Positions 1 through 8,118 of a stretch of DNA of 64,000 bases are shown one piece after another; the stretch's first letter is position 1; every line of letters starts with the position of its first letter. The stretch comes from Pontibacillus chungwhensis (GTDB lineage Bacteria; Bacillota; Bacilli; Bacillales; BH030062). The stretch is from NCBI RefSeq assembly GCF_030166655.1, contig NZ_CP126446.1, positions 1,612,001-1,676,000 of the forward strand, in the 5' to 3' direction. The translations under genes and the position numbers were made by a program. A model generated the notes under the pieces. It was not told the DNA's origin and did no database searches. It saw only the letters and a program-made list of their open reading frames with translations.

Positions 1-2
1 AT

Positions 3-740
3 ACGTACGATGAATATACAGTAACACTCCAGTACACTTCTAAAACCGGTATTATGGAGAGGCTGCGTATTCAGCCAAATGAGTTGAAAAATGGAACATG
101 GTTTCTCGAGTCGAAGTATTTTAATAATCTAGATCGGGCTGATGGGACACCAACCATCACAAACCCAGAGAATCAACTGGTGCTCGTGAACAAATCAAAC
201 GTGTTACCGGCTGATTATACACCTGATTTAACAAGGCCCGACGTTCCATTTGTATTTGGTGATCAGGATTTGAATAAAAGTTATATGCGACCTGAAGCGG
301 CAGAGCAGTTAGAAAGAATGTTTCAAGCCGCGGAAGGAGAGGGATACAGTATTTTAGCCGTCTCGGGATACAGGTCCTTTGATCGTCAAGATTTTCTTTT
401 TCAAGCAGAAGTAGAAGAGTCCGGAAGAGAGGCTGCAGCGAAAGTGGTGGCCCCGCCAGGCACAAGTGAACATCAAACAGGATTGACGATGGATGTGACC
501 TCACCGGCTGTAAACTATGGTTTAGTCCAACGCTTCGGTCAGACAGAAGCGGGGGAATGGTTACAAGCCCATGCTTATGAATATGGTTTTATCCTTCGGT
601 ATCCAAAAGGCAAAGAATCTATTACGGGTTACCAGTATGAGCCGTGGCATTTTAGGTATATAGGAAAAGAATATGCGACCCTTATTCACGAAAATGATCT
701 AACGTTAGAAGAGTTCTTTACAAAGATGGATGAAATGTAA
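3..740 (+). CDS. VanY-type D-alanyl-D-alanine carboxypeptidase (5' end outside window)
   Basis: Zinc metallopeptidase of the VanY/DacB (M15) family that trims the terminal D-Ala from peptidoglycan stem peptides. The reading frame is open from the first bases of the window, so the N-terminus (probably a signal peptide or lipoprotein region) is missing; an internal ATG lies at 54 but has no ribosome site. Visible motifs are SGYRS, the metal-ligand motif SEHQTGLTMDVT (SxHxxGxxxD) and the C-terminal EPWHFRY, which carries the last catalytic His. It ends in front of a strong terminator. The family call is secure; the substrate (D-Ala-D-Ala dipeptide or pentapeptide) is inference. Confidence 0.88.
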   Translation, partial: TYDEYTVTLQYTSKTGIMERLRIQPNELKNGTWFLESKYFNNLDRADGTPTITNPENQLVLVNKSNVLPADYTPDLTRPDVPFVFGDQDLNKSYMRPEAAEQLERMFQAAEGEGYSILAVSGYRSFDRQDFLFQAEVEESGREAAAKVVAPPGTSEHQTGLTMDVTSPAVNYGLVQRFGQTEAGEWLQAHAYEYGFILRYPKGKESITGYQYEPWHFRYIGKEYATLIHENDLTLEEFFTKMDEM

Positions 741-741
741 T

Positions 742-779
742 AAAAAGCTACGCGCCTCTAAAAAGACGCGTAGCTTTTT
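742..779 (+). terminator. Rho-independent terminator after the VanY gene
   Basis: A 13-bp perfect stem, AAAAAGCTACGCG (742-754) with CGCGTAGCTTTTT (767-779), ends in a U-tract directly after the stop codon. Confidence 0.9.
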
Positions 780-850
780 CTCTTGCGTTTCTTCTATCGA
801 TGCTGTACGCTTCTTCAAGAAAAACGATTGATCGTAAAGGAGTCTGGCCT

Positions 851-1522
851 ATGACATGTAAAGCAGTAATCTTTGATTTGGACGGTGTAATAGTCGATAC
901 CGTTCCACTCTATTATAAAGCAACGTTACCGGTTATAAATGAGCTTGGTGTTCCATTCACAGAAGCCGATAACCTTGCCTATCAGGGAAGACCGCGTATG
1001 GAATTAATCGACATGATTGTAAAACGTTCTGGTAAGGTTTTCACGGAGGAAGAGAAGATCGAGCTAGGGGAGTGGAAAAACCGTAATTATCAAGAGTTGA
1101 TCGCTCAACTAACTGAAGAAGATGCGATGCCTGGCATTTACAGATTTATTCAAGAGTTATCACAAGCGGGGATTCCAATGGCTCTAGCCTCTGCTAGCTC
1201 CAATGCTCAGTTTGTATTGAAACAGTTAGGACTCACTACGTTTTTTGACGTCATTATGGATCCAAAGTCATTAAAGAAAGGAAAACCAGATCCTGAAATC
1301 TTCGAAACAGCCGCAGACCGCCTAGGCGTACCCTATGAGAATTGCGTGGCGATTGAAGACGGAGAAGCAGGTTTAGAAGCCATTCGATCCACTCCTATGT
1401 TCTCAATTGGAGTAGGAACAGCTCCTTACTTAGACCAAGCAGATTGGACCATCCCAACAACCGCATCTTTAACATTAGAGAATGTCAACTCACAATTTAA
1501 TAGAAGAGAATCGAAAAAATAA
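851..1522 (+). CDS. HAD-superfamily phosphatase, beta-phosphoglucomutase-like
   Basis: A 223-aa protein of the HAD subfamily that contains beta-phosphoglucomutase and small sugar-phosphate phosphatases. Motif I is FDLDGVIVDT near residue 8, with the nucleophile and acid/base Asp pair. Motif II is ASASS, and the motif III/IV region is KKGKPDPEIF followed by IEDGEAG. The start at 851 is chosen because AAAGGAG lies 8 nt upstream; an ATG at 800 in frame lacks such a site. Length and the NR.YQ.L cap segment fit the beta-PGM group, but the usual cap sequence after motif I is changed, so the substrate is uncertain. It stands alone with no sugar-phosphorylase neighbour. Confidence 0.8.
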   Translation: MTCKAVIFDLDGVIVDTVPLYYKATLPVINELGVPFTEADNLAYQGRPRMELIDMIVKRSGKVFTEEEKIELGEWKNRNYQELIAQLTEEDAMPGIYRFIQELSQAGIPMALASASSNAQFVLKQLGLTTFFDVIMDPKSLKKGKPDPEIFETAADRLGVPYENCVAIEDGEAGLEAIRSTPMFSIGVGTAPYLDQADWTIPTTASLTLENVNSQFNRRESKK

Positions 1523-1575
1523 TAGAATGGCTCTATTAAGGAGGGGTGTTGATTCACAACTCTTGTTCTAGCTGC

Positions 1576-1751
1576 GGGTCGTTTCTACTGTTTTTGATAA
1601 GGGAGGGCTGGGGAATCGGGAGACTCCTGCAGGAGAAAGAGGTCGACGAGACCCCGGACGGAACGGAGTGAGGGAGGAGGCTCGACAGCTCGCCTGCGGA
1701 AAGCGAGTCGTTCCCCAGACCTCCCTAGCTCTCATTAACCGTAAACGGCCC
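1576..1751 (+). repeat. Interspersed palindromic element, copy B (176 bp)
   Basis: Non-coding GC-rich element. Outer arms: GGGTCGTTT (1576-1584) with AAACGGCCC (1743-1751). Inner arms: GGGAGGGCTGGGGAA (1601-1615) with TTCCCCAGACCTCCC (1711-1725). The core holds GAGACTCCTGC, GAGGTCGACGAGACC and GGAGGCTCGACAGCTCGCC, then GCGGAAAGCGAGT. The core is nearly identical to copy A at 14235-14411, in the same orientation. No gene is visible inside it. Confidence 0.85.
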
Positions 1752-1790
1752 TATCCACATTAACGCTCAGATCAAGTGGACGGAACTTCC

Positions 1791-2156
1791 TTACACAAAA
1801 GAGGCGATTGCTTTGTCCAATACTTTCTTTAACTCATTAAAATGAGGTTTAATAATATAATCAATCGCTCCGATATGAAGAGCTTCTTGAATATGAAAGT
1901 GCTGACCGATCGAGGAGCACATAACGATTTTACTGTCTGAATTGATTTCTATCATCTTACGTAAGCAGCTCATACCACAATAATACGGAATAATAATATC
2001 TAAGATCGTAATATCCGGCTTGTGTAATCGAAACAACTCTATAGCTTCAAGGCCATCAGCAGCCTCAGCTATAACATGATAGTTAGAGTTAGCAAGCTGG
2101 TCTCGTAGGAAACACCTGGTGAGCTTAGAATCATCCACTAACATAACACTAAACAT
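1791..2156 (-). CDS. CheY-like stand-alone response-regulator receiver
   Basis: A 121-aa single receiver domain without an output domain. Conserved sites are VDDS (acidic pocket), the phospho-acceptor Asp in ITILDIII, the switch Ser in VMCSS and Lys in IIKP. The start at 2156 (MFSVMLVDDS) is preceded by AAGAAGGATG; the longer upstream frame is rich in rare aromatic/Cys codons and reads through the promoter region. The loop after the acceptor Asp reads PYYCGM rather than the common MPxMDG, which is unusual. It could act in chemotaxis-like or phosphorelay signalling (Spo0F/CheY class); no kinase is adjacent, so the partner is unknown. Confidence 0.82.
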   Translation of the reverse strand: MFSVMLVDDSKLTRCFLRDQLANSNYHVIAEAADGLEAIELFRLHKPDITILDIIIPYYCGMSCLRKMIEINSDSKIVMCSSIGQHFHIQEALHIGAIDYIIKPHFNELKKVLDKAIASFV

Positions 2157-2418
2157 GCAACAAACATCCTTCTTCTTTAAATTATGACTATATAGGGGAT
2201 GGAATCGTAACAAAAGCAGGCTGTAACAGATTCGTCTACCTACGCTATTAAATAGGAATAAATCCCCTATATTACCTATCACTACTATATCATCAATTCG
2301 ACAAAATGTGACAAAATTACCATAAAAAAATAGAGTATAAATAGTAGTTTTATAGCCAGCTTCTGGTTCTTTATCTATATTTCCCTTCGTATAGTTTACT
2401 AGAAGGGAGCACGGGAGT

Positions 2419-3663
2419 ATGCGTAAGTGGGTCATAATGATATGTGTTTTAGTATTGGTATGTGGTGTTACAGAAGAAATGATTTGGGCTGAAGAGGATG
2501 AGGCTCTTCGGTATGTAGCGATAGGGGATGAAGGAACGATGGGAGCGATCTCTGGGCGTTCTTTTGGAGTGAGTTATGTAGATTTAATTGCTGAGACGTT
2601 AAAGCAACACCATTCCACTGTAACGATTTCAACTGATCTTCTAGGTAAAAGTTATACCTCTGAAGCGTTACTGCATGCAATAGAGAATGAAAACGTTGAA
2701 TCGATAGAGGAAGCCGATCTGATCACCTTATCGATCGGGCGTCAAGATTTATTGAATTATGTGGAGTTGAACGAACAAGGACAACTTGTCGCTTTTGAGC
2801 CAAGTATGTCTGAGATTCTGAAATTAAGGGAAACGATTGAAGCTATCCTTCTTGAAATTAAGAAAGAAACATCATCAAATCAGGTGTATGTAGTCGGGTA
2901 TGCTCCCATTTTCTCAAGCGTATATGCTCAGGAGGAAGAGTCCTTGGATGAATTTATTAACCAAGCAAACAGAATGTTGGAAACGGTCGTTCATGAACAA
3001 GGCTTTCACTTTGTTCCATATTCCGAAGTTGGAGAAGACCCTACCCATTCATACGAAACCATCCCGACCCAGCATTGGCATGATCAAGTAGCCAAAGCAT
3101 TTACGAATCAGCTGAACCTAAAAAAGGCCACAACCTACAGTTCTGTTCGCGCAGATCTCCTTCTTGAAAACCGCGTAAGTTTACTTTTTAGGAAAGTAGG
3201 AATTGACATAACAGAAGAAGACAAGCCCGTTCCTTACGAAGAAGCTCTGTTGGTATTAGGTACGTTCATTCCACAGATGGAAGAGACAAGCCTCGTTACA
3301 ACTTCGCTTGATCGCTCAGATCCTCTATATGAAACGGTCGTAGGTTTGAAGCAGCTTGGCATAATGGAGCCATTCACTCCTGATCAGCGGAAAAGTAATA
3401 TGCAAAGAGGAGAATTTACCATGATCCTTGCGCAAATTTTTGGAACAGGTGTAAAAGAAGTTGGAGATTTTAAAGATATCCAAATGGATGATCAAAGGGC
3501 TAAGCGGATAAATGCACTCGAGCATATAGGTATTGTGGAAGGATATAGGGATGGAACATTTCAACCTGATCGTTTTCTCTCAAATAGAGAGCTTTACCGC
3601 ATCGTAAAAAGAACATATGAAGTGTATTTTAAAGAAATAGAAAAACGGACGAGTTCTAAATAG
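2419..3663 (+). CDS. Secreted SGNH/GDSL-hydrolase-like protein with C-terminal SLH repeats
   Basis: A 414-aa exported protein. Residues 1-24 form a signal peptide ending near WAEED. Residues 30-230 resemble an SGNH lipase/esterase fold (LRYVAIGDEG at block I, TLSIGRQDLL at block III). From about residue 300 two S-layer-homology segments follow (LYETVVGLKQLGIM; EHIGIVEGYRDGTFQPD), which would bind secondary wall polymer. The block I Ser of GDS is replaced by Glu (GDE) and the block III Asn by Gln, so catalysis is doubtful. AAGGGAG lies 10 nt upstream of the start. Function is best stated as surface-bound, possibly non-catalytic SGNH-fold protein. Confidence 0.75.
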   Translation: MRKWVIMICVLVLVCGVTEEMIWAEEDEALRYVAIGDEGTMGAISGRSFGVSYVDLIAETLKQHHSTVTISTDLLGKSYTSEALLHAIENENVESIEEADLITLSIGRQDLLNYVELNEQGQLVAFEPSMSEILKLRETIEAILLEIKKETSSNQVYVVGYAPIFSSVYAQEEESLDEFINQANRMLETVVHEQGFHFVPYSEVGEDPTHSYETIPTQHWHDQVAKAFTNQLNLKKATTYSSVRADLLLENRVSLLFRKVGIDITEEDKPVPYEEALLVLGTFIPQMEETSLVTTSLDRSDPLYETVVGLKQLGIMEPFTPDQRKSNMQRGEFTMILAQIFGTGVKEVGDFKDIQMDDQRAKRINALEHIGIVEGYRDGTFQPDRFLSNRELYRIVKRTYEVYFKEIEKRTSSK

Positions 3664-3679
3664 AAGCTCGTCCGTTTTT
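3641..3679. terminator. Bidirectional terminator between convergent genes
   Basis: AAAAACGGACGAG (3641-3653) pairs with CTCGTCCGTTTTT (3667-3679). It has A- and U-tracts on either side and overlaps the end of the upstream coding region. Confidence 0.88.
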
Positions 3680-4213
3680 CTATTGCTGTTGAGAGAGACC
3701 GAAATTAAAAGCTACAAGATGTTTCTTAGAGGCGTCTCTTAAATTGGTGAAGACCTTTTTCGCATTTGGAGGTAGATTCTTGATTTCTAGGAAGCGGTTA
3801 TACATGGCAATATTGTCAATTTCAGCTTGAACGGCTTGTTGTAATGCAACTTTTATAGAAGAAGGCATTCCTACATAGTCCTTTGCCTTATTTGTGGGAA
3901 TCTCTATATCGGTTTGGTTATATAAACGTTCTAATGCTTCTATATGCTTTTTTTCAGCTGTTTGAATTTTAGGAAACGGGAAGACTTGACCATATTTTTG
4001 TATCACAAGTTTGTATCGCTCTTGGGCAAGGTATTCATCTTCAATAGCATATTGTAATGCCTCCTCGTAAGTTATACGAGGAGCTTTTAAAGCCCCCTTT
4101 GCTCCATAATCAGCTGGAGGGGTTTGGGCGTTAATGAGTGAGCTTGCTAAGAAAACGATAAAGCTAAAAACAATTAAACCAATTCGAAAACGGCGGGAAA
4201 GTAGAAATCTCAT
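3680..4213 (-). CDS. Exported ferritin-like DUF2202 protein
   Basis: A 177-aa protein with an N-terminal signal peptide (RRFRIGLIVFSFIVFLASS) and a ferritin-like four-helix DUF2202 region. The region carries Glu/His-rich helices: AIEDEYLAQERY, TAEKKHIEAL, QAEIDNIAMY and DASKKHLVAF. The E, ExxH and E/H positions suggest a diiron-type metal site. Start 4213 is chosen because AAGGAG lies 8-9 nt upstream; a longer frame reaches 4255 without a site. Physiological role unknown; metal binding or oxidative-stress handling is inference. Confidence 0.75.
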   Translation of the reverse strand: MRFLLSRRFRIGLIVFSFIVFLASSLINAQTPPADYGAKGALKAPRITYEEALQYAIEDEYLAQERYKLVIQKYGQVFPFPKIQTAEKKHIEALERLYNQTDIEIPTNKAKDYVGMPSSIKVALQQAVQAEIDNIAMYNRFLEIKNLPPNAKKVFTNLRDASKKHLVAFNFGLSQQQ

Positions 4214-4291
4214 TTTGACACTCCTTATCTGTGTATTTTCCGTTAGGGTGTGCAATATAGGATAAAAGATTCCAGAACAGCCAATTGATTT

Positions 4292-4318
4292 GTTTAAATT
4301 AAAGAAAAATCAGGAACA
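4292..4318 (+). promoter_or_regulatory. Candidate sigma-B promoter of the stress flavoprotein gene
   Basis: GTTTAA (4292-4297), a 15-nt spacer, then GGAACA (4313-4318). The -35 is a perfect sigma-B match and the -10 is weak against GGGWAW. The downstream gene is a YdaG-type general-stress protein. Confidence 0.4.
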
Positions 4319-4355
4319 CTAGCTAAGAAACAAATGATGAAGGGAGTCTTGAGAA

Positions 4356-4778
4356 ATGAATGATCAACAGGCAAAAGACAAAATTTTAGAAGTATTAGAC
4401 CATCATAAAATTGGAACACTTGCTACTGTTCAACAAAATAAACCTCATTCCCGTTATATGACTTTCCATAATGAAGAGTTGCATTTGTATACAGCAACAG
4501 ATAAGGATACTCACAAAGCAGAGGAAATTGAAAACAATCCATACGTGCACATTTTGTTAGGGTATGATGGAGACGGCTTTAAGGATCCTTACATTGAAGT
4601 CGAAGGTAAGGCTGTTATTAACGATTCTAAAGAACTAAAAGAAAAGTTATGGAACGATTATATGAAGCATTGGTTTAAAGGCCCTGAAGATCCAGATTAT
4701 ATCGTTCTAGACATTCAGCCCACTCAAATTAGATTAATGAATGTAGAAGGGGAAGACCCTAAAACCATTCAATTATAA
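4356..4778 (+). CDS. Pyridoxamine-5'-phosphate-oxidase-fold general stress protein (YdaG/GSP26-like)
   Basis: A 140-aa split-barrel flavin/F420-binding protein. Features are the N-terminal helix, KIGTLATVQQNKPHSRYMTF, the strand LHLYTATDKDTHKAEEI, and VHILLGYDGDG. Similar proteins (YdaG of B. subtilis) belong to the sigma-B general stress regulon. The start is supported by GAAGGGAG 10 nt upstream, and a sigma-B-like promoter lies just ahead. Ligand (FMN or other) and reaction are unknown. Confidence 0.82.
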   Translation: MNDQQAKDKILEVLDHHKIGTLATVQQNKPHSRYMTFHNEELHLYTATDKDTHKAEEIENNPYVHILLGYDGDGFKDPYIEVEGKAVINDSKELKEKLWNDYMKHWFKGPEDPDYIVLDIQPTQIRLMNVEGEDPKTIQL

Positions 4779-4784
4779 AAATGG

Positions 4785-4819
4785 AAGAACCTGTTATAAT
4801 TTGGATAACAGGTTCTTTT
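4785..4819 (+). terminator. Terminator after the YdaG-like gene
   Basis: AAGAACCTGTTAT (4785-4797) pairs with ATAACAGGTTCTT (4805-4817), followed by U residues. Confidence 0.88.
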
Positions 4820-5053
4820 AATTTTTTACGAAAAAACGCTATAAATCTAACCGAATCTTTACTGCTTTAATGCAGAAAAACATACCTCTAATTGAGAATA
4901 GATTCGATCGAATGTGTCAAAAATATTACAGAATGAGAAAGTACTTTAAACCGTTGAAATGATAGGGATTAAGCAGGGTAAAAAAATCAGATTATACACG
5001 TCGTATAATCTGTACAGTTTAAAATGATTATTAATAAAAATGTAGTTTTTTCA
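4820..5053. other. Intergenic stretch with no gene seen
   Basis: AT-rich spacer between a terminator and the promoter at 5054. A short dyad, GATTATACacgtcGTATAATC (4990-5010), is visible; no coding signal. Confidence 0.5.
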
Positions 5054-5083
5054 TTTACAAACGTAGGTTATGGAGAGTACAAT
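5054..5083 (+). promoter_or_regulatory. Sigma-A promoter for the 50-aa protein
   Basis: TTTACA (5054-5059), 18-nt spacer, TACAAT (5078-5083). It lies about 80 nt upstream of the small coding region at 5162. Confidence 0.6.
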
Positions 5084-5161
5084 GAAAATTGTAAACGGAA
5101 GTTTTAGCTCTGGAAATGCAGGGAAATGCTTTTGTAAGAAATTAATAAGGAGGGTCACACA

Positions 5162-5314
5162 ATGACCATCATGTTTTCAAAAGCTCGTGAATTATTCGAG
5201 AAAGATTATCAAAACAGCCAAGAGCTAACAGCTAGCAACACAACAACTCAGAACACAAACGCTGCTAAAAAAGGTAAGATGGGAGCCAGAGCAAAAAAGA
5301 AAAAGAGAAAATAA
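5162..5314 (+). CDS. Small basic protein of 50 aa (unknown function)
   Basis: Starts MTIMFSKARELFEKDYQ, continues with a Thr/Asn-rich linker, and ends in a lysine-rich tail (KKGKMGARAKKKKRK). The ribosome site AAGGAGGG is 7 nt from the ATG. A sigma-A promoter lies upstream and a long-loop hairpin downstream, so it looks like a complete monocistronic unit. The basic tail suggests nucleic-acid, ribosome or membrane-phosphate binding; this is inference. Not recognised as a known family. Confidence 0.65.
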   Translation: MTIMFSKARELFEKDYQNSQELTASNTTTQNTNAAKKGKMGARAKKKKRK

Positions 5315-5357
5315 GTAACCAATAGGGAAGGATTCTACATTCATGCTTACGAAAATT

Positions 5358-5448
5358 AAAGAAGTGCCTGTGTAGCAATGAACTCGATTCATAGAAAGTT
5401 ACATCTTGCTCATTATTTCAGTATAAGATCAAGCAGGCACTTTCTTTT
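5358..5448 (+). terminator. Long-loop hairpin, possible terminator of the 50-aa gene
   Basis: AAAGAAGTGCCTG (5358-5370) pairs with CAGGCACTTTCTTT (5434-5447, one bulge) across a loop of about 63 nt, and ends in a U-rich run. Confidence 0.5.
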
Positions 5449-5511
5449 ACATAATTTGATTTCACCAGACCACCGTTCAACAGAAGGGTGTTTTTTTGTG
5501 TGATTAAACGT

Positions 5512-5538
5512 AAAAAGAGAGGACGGTAGTGTCCTCTC
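5512..5538 (-). terminator. Terminator of 3D-domain gene 1
   Basis: On the minus strand GAGAGGAC...GTCCTCTC (5517-5524/5531-5538) is followed by UUUUU. It lies just downstream of the stop at 5545. Confidence 0.85.
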
Positions 5539-5544
5539 TGGCTA

Positions 5545-6093
5545 CTAAGAAATGATTTTAATGGTAATGGTTCTTCTTCCATAATCTAAAGCATCTTTCC
5601 TGTCCTTCATATAGATATCAATCCGGTTTCCTTTAATCGCGCTTCCGATATCTCCTGCCACTGCTGTCCCATATCCTTCTATATATACTTTTGTACCTAA
5701 TGGGATTACATTAGGGTCAACAGCAATCACCTTAAGATTTGGATTCTTTAACAAATTAATGCCGGTTCTTGTTATCCCACTGCATCCCTCACATTGAGCT
5801 GTGTAGGCGGTCGCTTCAACTGTAACTTCTTTTGAATATGTCTTCTTAGTTGTAATAGCTTTCTCTTTTTTGGAAAGGGCATGTGTTGAAGCTGGTTTCT
5901 GTAAGAAGCATGGTGTTGCTTCTTTCTTCTGTAGTGTAATTTCTTTATTTATAGTATGAGATTCATAAGTTCTGTCTGTTGAATTAGGATCCATTGATTG
6001 GGCTTGTACAACTTGATTATTAGAAATGAAGAAACTAGTAAACATAAAGGCAATGAGGAACGTGGAGATTGTCGTCATAAGTAAGTGTTTCAT
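5545..6093 (-). CDS. Secreted 3D-domain cell-wall protein (paralogue 1)
   Basis: A 182-aa exported protein. It has a signal peptide (residues 1-32, ending near VQAQ), a low-complexity linker, and a C-terminal 3D domain (double-psi beta-barrel, named for three Asp). The domain runs from VEATAYTAQCEGCSG through KVIAVDPNVIPLGTKVYIEG and AVAGDIGSAIKGNRIDIYM. Two Cys in CEGCSG are shared with the paralogue at 9654. The family (YocH/YabE/YuiC) includes stationary-phase lytic transglycosylases acting on peptidoglycan. ATG at 6093 is favoured over the adjacent TTG because AAAGGAGG sits 7 nt upstream. No LysM or SLH anchor is visible. Confidence 0.85.
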   Translation of the reverse strand: MKHLLMTTISTFLIAFMFTSFFISNNQVVQAQSMDPNSTDRTYESHTINKEITLQKKEATPCFLQKPASTHALSKKEKAITTKKTYSKEVTVEATAYTAQCEGCSGITRTGINLLKNPNLKVIAVDPNVIPLGTKVYIEGYGTAVAGDIGSAIKGNRIDIYMKDRKDALDYGRRTITIKIIS

Positions 6094-6480
6094 CAATCAT
6101 CCTCCTTTAGTAACTGAGATGAGTATAGCAGGTCTACTCCTGAAACCCTATTAAAGAACCGTGACATTTACAAGACAATCAGAAGACAAACATGACAGTT
6201 ATGTAACATGGAGGAGAGGGGGAGGTTGAAATAGTCGAAAAGGTCTATAATCGTTTATTTTCTATAGGTATTTAGAATCAAATGCATTTTTATTTCACAA
6301 TTATATTTCAGAATATTTCTATCAGTAAAAAAACTTCTAGATTACGCATATTGAATGAAAGCAACGCCTGTGTAAATAAATGGAATAGGGCGAAAGTAAG
6401 CAAATATCCTGTAAAATCGCTATCATAAAGCCATTTTTGATTTTTCTATTATTATGATAAATTAGTTAGCAATTGTTCTT
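6094..6480. other. Intergenic stretch upstream of the symporter leader
   Basis: AT-rich region between divergent genes. Promoters for the flanking genes must lie here, but no convincing pair of hexamers was identified. Confidence 0.4.
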
Positions 6481-6483
6481 ATG

Positions 6484-6595
6484 TGAAGCGAAGACATAAG
6501 CAAGAGTACCACTTTGATCAGTTCTACTGGTCCCTCTAATTATTCATCTTCGTTTTGTTTTCTAAAGATCCGGATCAGAAAACAGCATTTTTTTC
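6484..6595 (+). ncRNA. Structured 5' leader with intrinsic terminator (candidate riboswitch/attenuator)
   Basis: Upstream of the symporter-peptidase operon. The outer stem is GAAGCGAAGA (6485-6494) with TCTTCGTTTT (6547-6556), including GU pairs. Inside it is AGAG-ACCA (6503-6511) with TGGT and CTCT (6528-6537), capped by a loop with TGATCA. A terminator-like stem follows, GTTTTCT (6557-6563) with AGAAAAC (6577-6583), then a run of seven U. No known riboswitch core (SAM, TPP, lysine, glycine, preQ1, T-box) was recognised. Confidence 0.5.
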
Positions 6596-6695
6596 ATTTC
6601 CACAGAGTTCACATGAGTAGCGCGCGTAAGTATACGCTTTAAGCTAGCAGATTTAGTCAAATCAAATTGATTGTACAGGAGAGGAAACTAAACTT

Positions 6696-8105
6696 ATGGA
6701 ACTACAACAAGATCCAACATTATTATGGTTTATTGGATTATACGCCCTACTTATGATAGGTATTGGGGTATTTATGTCAAAGAAAGTCTCTGGAGCTGAG
6801 GACTTCGTGCTCGCCGGGAAAAGCCTGGGACCGTTTGTATTAATGGGAACCCTGCTCGCTACTTGGACAGGGAGCGGAAGTATCTCTGGAGGAGAAACTT
6901 CGATGGCATTCAGCTATGGAATTAAACCATCGCTTATGCTAATGGCACCAACACTATTTGGAATTATTATGCTTTACATTGTAGCACCTAAAATCCGTGC
7001 TTTCGGTAAATATACGGTATCAGGAATTTTAGAAGCAAAATACGGTAAGCTCGCTAGAAATATAGCAAGTGTCATTATAATACTTGCTTATGTAGGAATT
7101 GTATCCTATCAGATGAAAGGGTTCGGGTTTATTCTGAACTTAACGACAGGCATGACCGTTGAAACAGGGACGATGATCGGTGCAGCACTAATTATTTTCC
7201 TTGCGATGATCGGAGGATTACGCTCTGTTTCTCAAACAGATGCATTGAGTGGATTTCTAATGGTAGGAGGTTTACTCATTACAGTTCCTACAATCTTTGT
7301 AATTGCAGGTGGCTGGGAAGAGATTGTTGCAAATGTACCTAAGTCTCACATGGAGCAAACGGGTGGACTATCAACGATTCAACTACTTGGTTACTTACTA
7401 CCGTCTCTTTTCTTATTATTAGGAGACCAAAATATGTACCAACGATTAGCCTCCTCAAAAAGCGATCGATCGTCTAAAAAAGCACAGATCGGTTGGTTAA
7501 TTGCTATGCTGGTAATTTCACCAGCTATCTCATTGATTGCCTTTGCATCCCGGTCGTTATTCCCGAATATCGATCCTGGCATGGCCCTTATGGCCACGAC
7601 GACTGTAATGCCAATCGCTATTGGTGGAATCTTGTTAGCTGCAGCGGCTTCGTTTATTATTACAACCGGAAATTCCTATTTACTTTCAGCAGCGACAAAT
7701 CTAACGTATGATATATATAGAAACTATATCAATCCGCAAGCGTCTGATGAGAAACAACTCCGCGTGACAAAAGGTTTTATCGTCTTCTTAGGAGTGTTTG
7801 CCTTTGTCATTATCACGTACTTCCCAAGTGTACTAGCTGTTCAAATGTATGCTTACACCGTTTACGGAGCAGGAATTACACCAGCTGTGCTGGCTGTATT
7901 CTTCTGGAAACGTGTGACAGCAGCAGGGGGGATCTCCTCTATGATAGCTGGTGTAAGTTCTACGCTTATTTGGGAAGTCGTTCTACAGAAGCCATTTGAT
8001 TTAAACAGTGTGGTCATTGCTGTACCGGTGGCTATTCTATTCTTAATTGTAGTTACGCTTAGCACAAACAACAAACAAACGTCTGACCTTGCGCAATCAG
8101 CTTAG
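6696..8105 (+). CDS. Sodium:solute symporter (SSS family)
   Basis: A 469-aa integral membrane protein with about 13 hydrophobic segments. It shows SSS-family features: residues 25-60 (KKVSGAEDFVLAGKSLGP; TWTGSGSISGGE) and GLRSVSQTDALSGFLM near 175. It would couple solute uptake to Na+ entry, in keeping with a halophile. It is the first gene of an operon with an M24 peptidase that starts 14 nt after its stop, so an amino acid or proline/dipeptide-like substrate is plausible but not proven. The ribosome site AGGAGAGG is 9 nt upstream. Confidence 0.85.
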   Translation: MELQQDPTLLWFIGLYALLMIGIGVFMSKKVSGAEDFVLAGKSLGPFVLMGTLLATWTGSGSISGGETSMAFSYGIKPSLMLMAPTLFGIIMLYIVAPKIRAFGKYTVSGILEAKYGKLARNIASVIIILAYVGIVSYQMKGFGFILNLTTGMTVETGTMIGAALIIFLAMIGGLRSVSQTDALSGFLMVGGLLITVPTIFVIAGGWEEIVANVPKSHMEQTGGLSTIQLLGYLLPSLFLLLGDQNMYQRLASSKSDRSSKKAQIGWLIAMLVISPAISLIAFASRSLFPNIDPGMALMATTTVMPIAIGGILLAAAASFIITTGNSYLLSAATNLTYDIYRNYINPQASDEKQLRVTKGFIVFLGVFAFVIITYFPSVLAVQMYAYTVYGAGITPAVLAVFFWKRVTAAGGISSMIAGVSSTLIWEVVLQKPFDLNSVVIAVPVAILFLIVVTLSTNNKQTSDLAQSA

Positions 8106-8118
8106 GGAGAGTGAAAAA

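Noticed and set aside
6485-6595. T-box or preQ1 riboswitch
   Set aside because: No T-box core (AGGGTGGNACCGCG-like) and the CCCTCTAA similarity to preQ1 is not accompanied by the required loop and A-rich tail.
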